Origin: Planctomycetia bacterium
GTDB lineage: Bacteria > Planctomycetota > Planctomycetia > Pirellulales > UBA1268
Length of the DNA stretch: 6,335 nucleotides
Reading direction: 5' to 3'
NCBI GenBank assembly: GCA_009923125.1
Contig: RFUD01000147.1
Location: 1 to 6,335 of the forward strand
Numbering within the stretch: the stretch's first letter is position 1; each line of letters begins with the position of its first letter. A program made the translations under genes and the position numbers. Of the stretch, positions 1-5,194 are shown piece by piece. The notes below the pieces were generated by a model. It saw only the letters and a list, made by a program, of their open reading frames with translations. It ran no database searches and was not told the origin of the DNA.

Positions 1-413
1 CCCGCCGCTGCGAACGCACCGGCATGCCCGAGCAGCTCGTCGGACGAGCGGAGTTCGAGCGTGACGCCGAGCCCGGCCGGACCGCCGGCAGGATCACCGC
101 TCCCGGCCAGGTTCCCGATCGTGGCGGAGTACGTGGCCACGTCGGCCCGACCGGCGCCGAACACGTCGGCCATCATCGAGCCGAATGCCGCCTGGGTCGG
201 CAGCGTGGACAGCGTGGCGCGGACGGCGGCGACCGCTTCCCGGATCACGGGATGGCCGAGCGGCGTCGCGGAGATCTCGGCCCGGGCGAACGTGGGCGTG
301 ATGGCGAGCAGTTGCCGCGGCTCGAGCCGCTCGCCCGAGAAGTGGCTCCTGGGTCGCCTGCCCGGACGGCCGCTGAAAAATCCGTTTCGCTGCTTCCGCT
401 TTTTTCTGCTCAT
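1..413 (-). CDS. LEPRxLL-motif protein, N-terminal part (runs off left edge)
   Basis: This is the first 137 residues of a longer protein; the 3' end lies outside the window. It starts at ATG 413-411, and the frame stays open to base 1. The N-terminus is very basic (KKRKQR at residues 4-9, RPGRR at 16-20). LEPRQLLA follows at residues 30-37, matching the LEPRxLL motif that marks the N-termini of many large extracellular or cell-surface proteins in planctomycetes. There is no classical hydrophobic signal peptide, which is usual for this group; how the motif acts in export is not established. After the motif the chain is rich in Ala, Gly and Thr with no domain I recognise. Plus-strand frames over the same bases are Arg-rich or low-complexity, and none has a comparable motif. 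No good Shine-Dalgarno site precedes the start. Final size and function cannot be judged from this part. Confidence 0.85.
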   Translation of the reverse strand, partial: MSRKKRKQRNGFFSGRPGRRPRSHFSGERLEPRQLLAITPTFARAEISATPLGHPVIREAVAAVRATLSTLPTQAAFGSMMADVFGAGRADVATYSATIGNLAGSGDPAGGPAGLGVTLELRSSDELLGHAGAFAAA

Positions 414-434
414 GGCTTTCGGCTCATGGCTTTC
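408..434. repeat. 13-base direct repeat across the LEPRxLL start codon
   Basis: The plus-strand unit GCTCATGGCTTTC occurs at 408-420 and again at 422-434, separated by one G (period 14). On the minus strand each copy reads GAAAGCCATGAGC, so each contains an ATG and its flanks. The copy nearer the gene supplies the real start at 413; the other supplies an ATG at 427 in a different frame. A local tandem duplication is the simplest origin. Confidence 0.85.
410..427 (-). other. five-codon upstream mini-ORF (MSRKP) overlapping the start
   Basis: On the minus strand ATG at 427-425 opens a five-codon frame, M-S-R-K-P, that ends at TGA 412-410. This TGA overlaps the ATG of the LEPRxLL gene (413-411) as ATGA, the arrangement typical of translational coupling or reinitiation. 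The peptide resembles the start of the real protein (MSRKK) because both come from the 13-base duplication. Whether it is translated is unknown; no strong ribosome binding site precedes either ATG. Confidence 0.4.
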
Positions 435-677
435 TACTCAAGGCGTGGACGGGGTGGGTGAGGTGTGAATGCTGCGATGCAGCCGATGGGAGGGGACGAG
501 CCGGCTCTGAACCAGACTCCATTGAAGCGATGAGCACCGAATATGCAAATTTTCCGCGTACGTTTCGGTGGACAGGGCCGTCATCAGGGCTCACCAGCAG
601 CATGATAGGTTGCGTTCCGCGACGGGGCGTCGCGCGGCATTCCCGGCCGGAAAGGGATGCCGAGCCGCGTGCGTTTG

Positions 678-692
678 TGAAAAATCTGTTTC
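678..692. repeat. 15-base motif repeated from the LEPRxLL coding start
   Basis: TGAAAAATCTGTTTC here matches TGAAAAATCCGTTTC at 374-388 in 14 of 15 positions. The first copy lies inside the LEPRxLL coding region, spanning codons for residues 9-13 (R-N-G-F-F). The copy here sits about 14 bases upstream of the -35 box at 706. It may be an AT-rich upstream promoter element, a binding site, a remnant of a decayed LEPRxLL gene start, or chance. Confidence 0.4.
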
Positions 693-705
693 CGTGACCG
701 AATTC

Positions 706-734
706 TTGACCGGCTCGAAATCCCAAACTACGGT
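706..734 (+). promoter_or_regulatory. sigma70-like promoter for the secreted-protein gene
   Basis: TTGACC at 706-711 is followed after exactly 17 bases by TACGGT at 729-734. The -35 box matches TTGACA in five of six positions and the -10 box matches TATAAT at the key TA and final T. Transcription would begin near 741, giving an untranslated leader of about 100 bases before the GTG at 844. No other plausible promoter is visible closer to the gene. Confidence 0.5.
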
Positions 735-745
735 GGCTCTTGTTC

Positions 746-773
746 GGCCGATCTGGACCGGCCGATCTGGACC
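746..773. repeat. 14-base perfect tandem repeat in the leader
   Basis: GGCCGATCTGGACC occurs twice back to back, at 746-759 and 760-773. It starts a few bases after the predicted transcription start. The CGGCC at 745-749 can pair with GGCCG at 760-764, and ACCGG at 771-775 with CCGGT at 785-789, so small leader hairpins are possible. It could be an operator for a dimeric regulator or simply a slippage duplication. Confidence 0.8.
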
Positions 774-814
774 GGTTTGCATAGCCGGTACGGAGCATTG
801 TCTCGAGCGGTTCA

Positions 815-839
815 TTCCCCCCTTTTTTTCTTCTGAGGA
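815..839 (+). promoter_or_regulatory. pyrimidine tract and ribosome binding site
   Basis: Twenty consecutive pyrimidines at 815-834, including six C and then seven T, lead directly into GAGGA at 835-839. Four bases separate this from the GTG start at 844. GAGGA is a good anti-Shine-Dalgarno match and decides the start over the longer open frame upstream. The pyrimidine run resembles a ribosomal protein S1 binding or initiation-enhancing stretch; its C and T homopolymers could also be slippage-prone. Confidence 0.6.
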
Positions 840-843
840 CGTC

Positions 844-1797
844 GTGAATTCAAACGCCCTGTCAATCGCCCTAACCACCCGTCGATGCAGCCGATTCCTG
901 AGCCGCGTCGGCTCGCTGTCCGTGATCTGGCTCGCTGCGACCGTCGCGTACGGCCAGGTGGCCGCCCCGGTCCCGGGACTGTTCGAGGGGCCCGTGAACG
1001 GACTGCAGTCCGACGGCAACGGCGGGGCGTTGATGACCGTGATGGGGACCACGATCACCGTCCCCCCGACCGCGGCTATCACCACCCCCTCCGCGACGCT
1101 CACGGTCGCACAATTGCTCGACCCCGCACCGCTCCCCGGCCGGACGCAGCCCGGGTTCCTCGCCTCCACGACGATCACGGAGGGAAGCGTCAACCCGGCG
1201 ACCGGCGTGTTCACGACGACCGAAGTGTTCGTCGAGCCGGCGGAAAACGTGATTCTCGGCGTGGTGACCGAAAACCTTGCACAACTCCGGGTCAACGGCA
1301 TTCCGATCGTGATGCTCACCGACCCGCGGATGCCCGCCTCGCCGGTGCACAACGATCTGGGGTTCGAGGTCAATCTCGCGGCTGTGCCGGTCGGTGCCCC
1401 GGCATCGGTGAACGGCTACTACTCCAATGACGGTAGCGGGCTGTTCTATGCGTTCGCGTTGGAAGTGGCGGGTGTTCAGGCCGCCAATCCGGCCCTGCAA
1501 GTGTCGATCACCCGGGTCGTGGCCGATCCTGCCGCCCGGTCGTTGGAGGTGCGCGGTGGGGTTTCGGGCCTGCCGGCCGCCGGTGCCGTCACGGTGCAGA
1601 TTCGCGCCGGCAATCGCGTGCTCGGGACCGTGGCCGCGGTGCGGGATCCGCTGCTACCCGGCACCGCGTCGTATCGCTTTCGCGGCGTGATTCCGGCCCC
1701 ATTCCCCGCCTCGATCACGGCCCGCGTGACGGCGGCAGGGTTCCCGACCGTGCCGCGGACGCGGGTCGCCAACTCGGCTGACACGCCCACCAACTGA
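844..1797 (+). CDS. secreted protein of unknown function, 317 aa
   Basis: I do not recognise a named family. The protein starts at GTG 844, behind GAGGA. Its N-terminus is a classical signal peptide: a basic region (TTRRCSRF at 11-18), a hydrophobic core at about 22-36 and a likely cut after Ala-Tyr-Gly (37) before Gln. The rest is beta-rich and poor in Cys and Lys. Residues about 45-205 alternate Val/Thr/Ile strands with Gly/Pro turns (GTTITVP at 68-74, RVNGIPIVM at 149-157), recalling small OB-fold repeats of the DUF5666 kind, though that is only resemblance. Residues about 215-300 look like one Ig-like domain (VRGGVSGLPA at 236-245). No C-terminal anchor, PEP-CTERM or dockerin is visible, so it is probably released to the periplasm or outside. 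The frame is open upstream to 568, but that part lacks coding character. It is divergent from the LEPRxLL gene and ends in a hairpin. Confidence 0.8.
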   Translation: MNSNALSIALTTRRCSRFLSRVGSLSVIWLAATVAYGQVAAPVPGLFEGPVNGLQSDGNGGALMTVMGTTITVPPTAAITTPSATLTVAQLLDPAPLPGRTQPGFLASTTITEGSVNPATGVFTTTEVFVEPAENVILGVVTENLAQLRVNGIPIVMLTDPRMPASPVHNDLGFEVNLAAVPVGAPASVNGYYSNDGSGLFYAFALEVAGVQAANPALQVSITRVVADPAARSLEVRGGVSGLPAAGAVTVQIRAGNRVLGTVAAVRDPLLPGTASYRFRGVIPAPFPASITARVTAAGFPTVPRTRVANSADTPTN

Positions 1798-1831
1798 AGT
1801 CCGCCCGGGCGGTGGCCCGGGAGCGACTTCA
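1795..1831 (+). terminator. two-part hairpin that includes the stop codon
   Basis: TGAAGTC at 1795-1801 pairs with GACTTCA at 1825-1831. Inside it CCCGGGC (1804-1810) pairs with GCCCGGG (1815-1821) around the loop GGTG. The internal loop is two bases on one side and three on the other. The stop codon of the secreted-protein gene forms the first three bases of the outer stem. There is no T-tract, so it may act as an mRNA 3'-end stabiliser or Rho-assisted terminator rather than a classical intrinsic terminator. Confidence 0.6.
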
Positions 1832-1860
1832 CCGCTCGGGTGAACCTGCGTACCGCGAAT

Positions 1861-1891
1861 GGCCTGCCGACGGCATCCCCGTCGGCAGGCC
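1861..1891. terminator. perfect 13-bp hairpin between convergent genes
   Basis: GGCCTGCCGACGG at 1861-1873 pairs perfectly with CCGTCGGCAGGCC at 1879-1891 around the five-base loop CATCC. It directly abuts the stop codon of the minus-strand permease (1892-1894) and can fold from either strand. It lacks a T-tract on both sides. The position fits a bidirectional terminator or transcription barrier for the two converging genes. Confidence 0.7.
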
Positions 1892-3697
1892 TCAGCGCGT
1901 GAACGGCCAGATGAGCGGCGCGAGGATCACCGTCGCCGCCATCACGAGCAGGTTGAGCAGGCCACCGAAGCGGACGTAGTCGCTGAATTTGTAGCCACCC
2001 GGGCCGTAGATCATGAGGTTGGTCTGGTAGCCCATCGGCGTGGCGAAGCCGCAGCTCGCGGCCACGGTCACGGCCATCACGAAGGGCAGCGGGTTGAGAC
2101 CCATGTCGGCTGCGGTCTGCCAGGCGATCGGGAACACGAGCACGGCCGCGGCGTTGTTGCTCATGAGTTCCGTGAACAGCATCGTGACGAAGTAGATCGC
2201 CGCCAGCACGACGTGCGGGTGATCGCCCGCCGCGGCGATCGTCGAGCGGGCGATCGCCTCGTCGAGCCCGGTCTTCTCCATCGCCCGCGCCAGGCCGAAG
2301 CTGGCCGCGATGAGCAGGAGCGATTCCCACTCGATGCTGCGGCGGGCCTCGTTCGCCGAGATGCAGCCCGTCGCGACCACGACGGCCGCGGCACAGAACG
2401 CCGCGGCCACCATCGGCACCAGTTCGAGCGTGGCGGCGAGCACCATCGCCGCGAGCACGGTGCAGGCGATCCACGCCTGGTCATGCCGGGGCGGCGTCGA
2501 GCCGCTGACCTCGCTCACGAGGTAGAAGTCGCGGTTTGACCGCTGCCGTTCGAAGAAGGCGGGGCTGGCCTCGAGGAGCAGCGTGTCGCCCGGTTCGAGC
2601 ACGATGTCGCCGATCTTCATCGCCAGCCGCTCCCCGTTGCGGGCCACGGCGATCACCACGGCGTCGTACGTCGAGCGGAACCGTCCGGCACGGATCGTGC
2701 TGCCGACGAGCGGGCAGGAGTTGGAGACGACCGCCTCCACGAGCACCCGCTCCGACCGCGGGCCGTCGAGCTGGAACAGCTGGTCGGTGGCGGGCCGCAG
2801 CCCGCGGATTTTCTGCAGTTCCACGACCGAATCGACGACGCCCACGAACACCAGCCGGTCGCCCGCCTCGAGCCGTTCGGTGGGCGCCACGGCCGCCATC
2901 ACGTGGCCGCCGCGGTCGATCTCCATGAGGAACAGGCCTTCGAGCCCGCGCAGGCCGGCCTCCTCGATCGATCGACCCACGAGCGGGCTTCCGGGCTCCA
3001 CAAGCATCTCCAGCGAATACTGCCGCGGATCGTCGCTCGAACTCATCGCCGGCCGACGGTCCCGGAGCAGCCAGTTGCTGCGGCTCGCGAACGTCAGGTA
3101 GACGAAGCCGACGGCGAGCAGCGGCACACCGAGCCAGGTGATCTCGAACATGCCGAGCGTGCGGCCCGCCTTGGCCGCGAACAGGCCGCTCACGACGATG
3201 TTCGTGCTCGTGCCGATGAGCGTGCACAGCCCCCCCAGGATCACCGCCGCGTTCATCGGCATGAGCAGCTTCGAGACGCTCAGGCGATGTTTCTTCGCCC
3301 AGTCGCGGATGGCCGGCACCATGAGGGCCACGACCGGCGTGTTGTTCATGAAGGCGGAGACCGCGGCCGGGGCCGCCATCGTTCGAAGCTGCGCCGATGC
3401 CAGCGACTGCGGCCGGCCGAGCGCCCGATCGACGACCGTGGCCAGCGCCCCGGTCCGCTCCACGGCGGCCGCCACGACGAACAGCGCCGCCACCGTGAGC
3501 ATCCCCTCGTTGCTCATCCCCTTGAACGCCTCGTCCGGCGTGAGCACGCCCGCCACGAGCAGCACGATCACGCCGCCCACCATCGCCATGTCCGGGGCCC
3601 GCTGGCCGAACAGCAGGATGGCGAGCGTGCACACCGCCACGCCGGCCGTGAGCAGGGCCTGCCAGTCGCGGGCCAGCGGTTCGAGGAAGGGCGTCAT
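1892..3697 (-). CDS. SLC13/DASS-family anion permease with two RCK_C domains, 601 aa
   Basis: This is an inner-membrane secondary transporter of the sodium/sulfate-dicarboxylate (SLC13, DASS) superfamily. About six membrane segments lie in residues 13-205 and six or seven in 408-598. Each half carries the family's Ser/Asn-Asn-Thr type hairpin motif (MNNTPVV at 117-123, MSNNAAAV at 512-519) and a Gly/Thr-Asn signature (GTSTNIVV at 162-169, ATPMGYQTN at 552-560). Between them a cytoplasmic insert holds two TrkA_C/RCK_C domains, about 228-300 and 317-393, each with a PLVG element (238-241, 329-332) and an L-x-x-GD turn (EAGDRLVF, EPGDTLLL). RCK_C domains usually bind a small regulatory ligand; which one is unknown here. 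This domain order is known in algal and bacterial sulfate-transporter-like proteins, but the substrate (sulfate, dicarboxylate or another anion) cannot be told from sequence. The start at ATG 3697 places the first helix at 13-31; a longer frame to 3943 overlaps the carbonic anhydrase and is rejected. No clear ribosome binding site is seen. Confidence 0.93.
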   Translation of the reverse strand: MTPFLEPLARDWQALLTAGVAVCTLAILLFGQRAPDMAMVGGVIVLLVAGVLTPDEAFKGMSNEGMLTVAALFVVAAAVERTGALATVVDRALGRPQSLASAQLRTMAAPAAVSAFMNNTPVVALMVPAIRDWAKKHRLSVSKLLMPMNAAVILGGLCTLIGTSTNIVVSGLFAAKAGRTLGMFEITWLGVPLLAVGFVYLTFASRSNWLLRDRRPAMSSSDDPRQYSLEMLVEPGSPLVGRSIEEAGLRGLEGLFLMEIDRGGHVMAAVAPTERLEAGDRLVFVGVVDSVVELQKIRGLRPATDQLFQLDGPRSERVLVEAVVSNSCPLVGSTIRAGRFRSTYDAVVIAVARNGERLAMKIGDIVLEPGDTLLLEASPAFFERQRSNRDFYLVSEVSGSTPPRHDQAWIACTVLAAMVLAATLELVPMVAAAFCAAAVVVATGCISANEARRSIEWESLLLIAASFGLARAMEKTGLDEAIARSTIAAAGDHPHVVLAAIYFVTMLFTELMSNNAAAVLVFPIAWQTAADMGLNPLPFVMAVTVAASCGFATPMGYQTNLMIYGPGGYKFSDYVRFGGLLNLLVMAATVILAPLIWPFTR

Positions 3698-3811
3698 CGG
3701 GCGGCACGGAGGGGTGGTCGGAGGCGCATGGGACGCTGTTTTCCCGCCCCGGACCGCAATCCGCAAGGCCAACCGGGGGCGGGTGGCTGGCCCGCGTCGA
3801 GGCCCGCGCGG

Positions 3812-3817
3812 TACTCT
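3812..3817 (+). promoter_or_regulatory. possible -10 box for the carbonic anhydrase operon
   Basis: TACTCT fits the TAnnnT pattern and lies 67 bases before the ATG at 3885. No convincing -35 box is found at the right distance; CTGGCC at 3787-3792 with 19-base spacing is the nearest weak candidate. The intergenic region (3698-3884, 187 bases) must also hold the divergent permease promoter, which I could not identify. Confidence 0.25.
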
Positions 3818-3884
3818 CCCCCGCCGTCGCACCGCGCATCCTGCGGGTGCAAAGACGCATTCCACCGTCCGCGAGGTGTCACCG

Positions 3885-4508
3885 ATGATCGACCAGTTGC
3901 TGCATGGGAACGTCGCGTTCGTGACCGGCGAATTCAAGCCCAACGAGGACTACTACCAGGCGATCGCCACCCAGCAGCGGCCCAAGGTGCTGTGGATCGG
4001 CTGCTCCGACTCGCGCGTCAGCGAGCACCAGATGACCGGCTCGAAGCCCGGCACGATGTTCGTCCACCGCAACGTGGCCAACATCGTCGCCTTCAACGAC
4101 GTCAACATCTCGGCCATCCTCGAGTACGGCGTGGTGCATCTGAAGATCGAGGACATCATCGTCTGCGGCCACACCCGCTGCGGCGGCATCGCGGCGATCG
4201 AGGACGGCGTCCACGAGAACTACATCGCCGACTGGCTGTGCATCGCCACGGGCGCCAAGGAGGCCGCCGACCGCATCGCGCTGGAGCGCGGGCTGTCGCG
4301 GGACGAGAAGCTGGCCGTGCTCACCGAGGAGAACGTGAAGCTGCAGATCAAGCACCTGCGCAACCTCGCGCTGATCAAGAACATGCACGCCAAGGGTTCG
4401 TTGCCGCGGATCCACGGCTGGCTGTACCGCGTCGAGACCGGCACGATCGACGTGCTCGTGGACGGCCGGCAGGGCGGGGCGGCGCCCGGCCTGACCGCGC
4501 TGGCCTAG
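3885..4508 (+). CDS. beta-class carbonic anhydrase, 207 aa
   Basis: It interconverts CO2 and bicarbonate in the cytoplasm using one zinc ion per active site. The zinc ligands are readable: Cys40 in CSDSR (40-44), His96 and Cys99 in CGHTRCGG (94-101). The catalytic Asp42-Arg44 pair is intact, and HRNVAN (61-66) and the C-terminal HGWLYRVETG (177-186) are further hallmarks of the family. Length is normal for a bacterial beta enzyme, with no signal peptide. ATG 3885 is supported by GAGGTG at 3873-3878, six bases upstream; the frame extends far upstream but only as antisense of the permease. A methyltransferase gene follows after 8 bases, so the two are probably cotranscribed. The divergent neighbour is an anion permease, which makes a joint role in anion or bicarbonate balance conceivable, though enzymes of this type often simply feed bicarbonate to carboxylases. 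Confidence 0.95.
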   Translation: MIDQLLHGNVAFVTGEFKPNEDYYQAIATQQRPKVLWIGCSDSRVSEHQMTGSKPGTMFVHRNVANIVAFNDVNISAILEYGVVHLKIEDIIVCGHTRCGGIAAIEDGVHENYIADWLCIATGAKEAADRIALERGLSRDEKLAVLTEENVKLQIKHLRNLALIKNMHAKGSLPRIHGWLYRVETGTIDVLVDGRQGGAAPGLTALA

Positions 4509-4516
4509 GTGGCGGC

Positions 4517-5140
4517 ATGACGCACCGGAGCCCGGACGGCGATCGCGAACGGTTCAGCGGGTACTACGCGGCCCCCAAGGCGCCCTGGGACATCGGCCGG
4601 CCGCAGCGGGCGTTCATCGAGGCCGGCGACGCGATCCACGGCCGCGTGCTCGACAGCGGCTGCGGCACGGGCGATCTCGCACTCTGGCTTGCCGGGCGCG
4701 GCTGCACGGTGACGGGGGTGGATTTTCTGGAAGCGCCGCTGGCCGCCGCCCGCGTCAAGGCGGCCGAGCGGGGCCTGGCGGTGAACTTCCTCCAGATGGA
4801 CGCCCGGGCGATCGGGGAGATCCCGGAGCGGTTCGACGCGGTCACCGACTGCGGGCTGTTCCACGTCTTCGACGACGCCGGCCGGGCGGCCTACGTCGCG
4901 GCGCTCGGGCGATTGCTCGAGCCGGGAGCGCGGGTCTTTCTCCTCTGCTTCTCCACGGCCGAACCGGGAACCCACGGCCCGCGCCGCGTCAGCGAGGAGG
5001 AACTGCGGGCGGCGTTCGCGTCCGGTTGGGGCGTGGAATCGCTCGAGCCGTCGCGGTTCGAGGTCGTGCCGCACATCCCGGGGGCGGAATTCACGCCGGG
5101 CGGCGCCCGGGCGTGGTTCGCCACGATCCGCCGGGCCTGA
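4517..5140 (+). CDS. class I SAM-dependent methyltransferase, 207 aa
   Basis: The protein has the Rossmann-like methyltransferase core. PWDIGRPQ at 23-30 is an N-terminal substrate-side motif found in a bacterial family of small methyltransferases. Motif I, VLDSGCGTG, is at 44-52 and binds the methionine part of SAM. The acidic residue after strand 2 is Asp69 in VTGVDF. QMDARAI (93-99) resembles the adenine-contact motif and DCGLFHVF (111-118) the motif IV region. A thiopurine- or tellurite-methyltransferase-like role is possible, but the acceptor is unknown. The ATG at 4517 lies 8 bases after the carbonic anhydrase stop, with only weak GGTGG upstream, so translation is probably coupled to that gene. 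The frame is open far upstream through the carbonic anhydrase, which is spurious. No direct biochemical tie to carbonic anhydrase is apparent. Confidence 0.88.
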   Translation: MTHRSPDGDRERFSGYYAAPKAPWDIGRPQRAFIEAGDAIHGRVLDSGCGTGDLALWLAGRGCTVTGVDFLEAPLAAARVKAAERGLAVNFLQMDARAIGEIPERFDAVTDCGLFHVFDDAGRAAYVAALGRLLEPGARVFLLCFSTAEPGTHGPRRVSEEELRAAFASGWGVESLEPSRFEVVPHIPGAEFTPGGARAWFATIRRA

Positions 5141-5142
5141 TG

Positions 5143-5160
5143 GGCCGGGATGGCCCGGCC
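5143..5160 (+). terminator. short GC hairpin after the methyltransferase
   Basis: GGCCGGG at 5143-5149 pairs with CCCGGCC at 5154-5160 around the loop ATGG, beginning two bases after the methyltransferase stop. There is no T-tract. It is a weak terminator candidate, and with the downstream promoter-like box it suggests that the next gene is transcribed separately. Confidence 0.4.
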
Positions 5161-5182
5161 GCGGCGCCCGGCGCGGCGGCGC

Positions 5183-5188
5183 TACACT
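5183..5188 (+). promoter_or_regulatory. -10 box placed for a leaderless transcript
   Basis: TACACT stands out in an otherwise almost pure G+C stretch. It ends six bases before the A of ATG 5195, the distance at which transcription normally starts. The transcript would therefore begin at or next to the start codon, which agrees with the absence of a Shine-Dalgarno site. No -35 box is visible. Confidence 0.45.
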
Positions 5189-5194
5189 GGCGGC

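Larger units (their letters stand above)
414..843. other. divergent intergenic region with short repeats
   Basis: This stretch of about 430 bases separates the minus-strand LEPRxLL gene from the plus-strand secreted-protein gene. Frames are open through it on both strands, but their translations are Arg/Ser-rich with no recognisable motif or plausible start, so I treat it as non-coding. It holds a copy of the start-region repeat, a 15-base motif shared with the LEPRxLL gene, a sigma70-like promoter, a 14-base tandem repeat and a pyrimidine tract. A relatively AT-rich spot near 541-554 might contain a promoter for the minus-strand gene, but I cannot pick out convincing -35 and -10 boxes there. 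Confidence 0.6.

Noticed and set aside
24..468. Two plus-strand open frames overlapping the left-edge gene
   Set aside because: Their translations are Arg/Gly-rich or low-complexity, while the minus strand encodes a clean LEPRxLL N-terminus over the same bases.
746..773. Tandem repeat considered as a CRISPR or satellite array
   Set aside because: Only two adjacent 14-base copies exist, with no spacers and no cas genes nearby.
424..798. Minus-strand frame of 124 codons in the intergenic region
   Set aside because: No recognisable domain, no ribosome binding site and atypical composition. At most it contains a faint echo of a LEPRxLL start, reported as a low-confidence finding.
568..843. Upstream extension of the secreted-protein gene to an ATG at 568
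   Set aside because: It would bury the signal peptide about 90 residues inside the protein and run through the promoter and repeats. The GAGGA-GTG start at 844 fits much better.
591..1500. Long minus-strand frames antisense to the secreted-protein gene
   Set aside because: They are typical GC-rich shadows. The plus strand has the signal peptide, ribosome binding site and protein-like composition.
2481..3860. Minus-strand open frame of 459 codons overlapping the permease
   Set aside because: It is an Arg/Gly/Ala-rich out-of-frame reading of the permease gene, whose true frame shows membrane helices and RCK_C domains.
3698..3943. N-terminal extension of the permease by 82 codons
   Set aside because: It overlaps the divergent carbonic anhydrase coding start and has an Arg/Pro-rich shadow-like sequence. 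The membrane protein begins naturally at 3697.
2903..4516. Long plus-strand open frame upstream of the methyltransferase
   Set aside because: It is Arg/His-rich, antisense to the permease and out of frame with the carbonic anhydrase. Only the part from 4517 encodes a recognisable protein.
5150..5194. Earlier ATG for the deacetylase at 5150
   Set aside because: It lies in the loop of the GC hairpin and adds 15 Arg-rich residues. The -10 box at 5183 would then fall inside the coding region.
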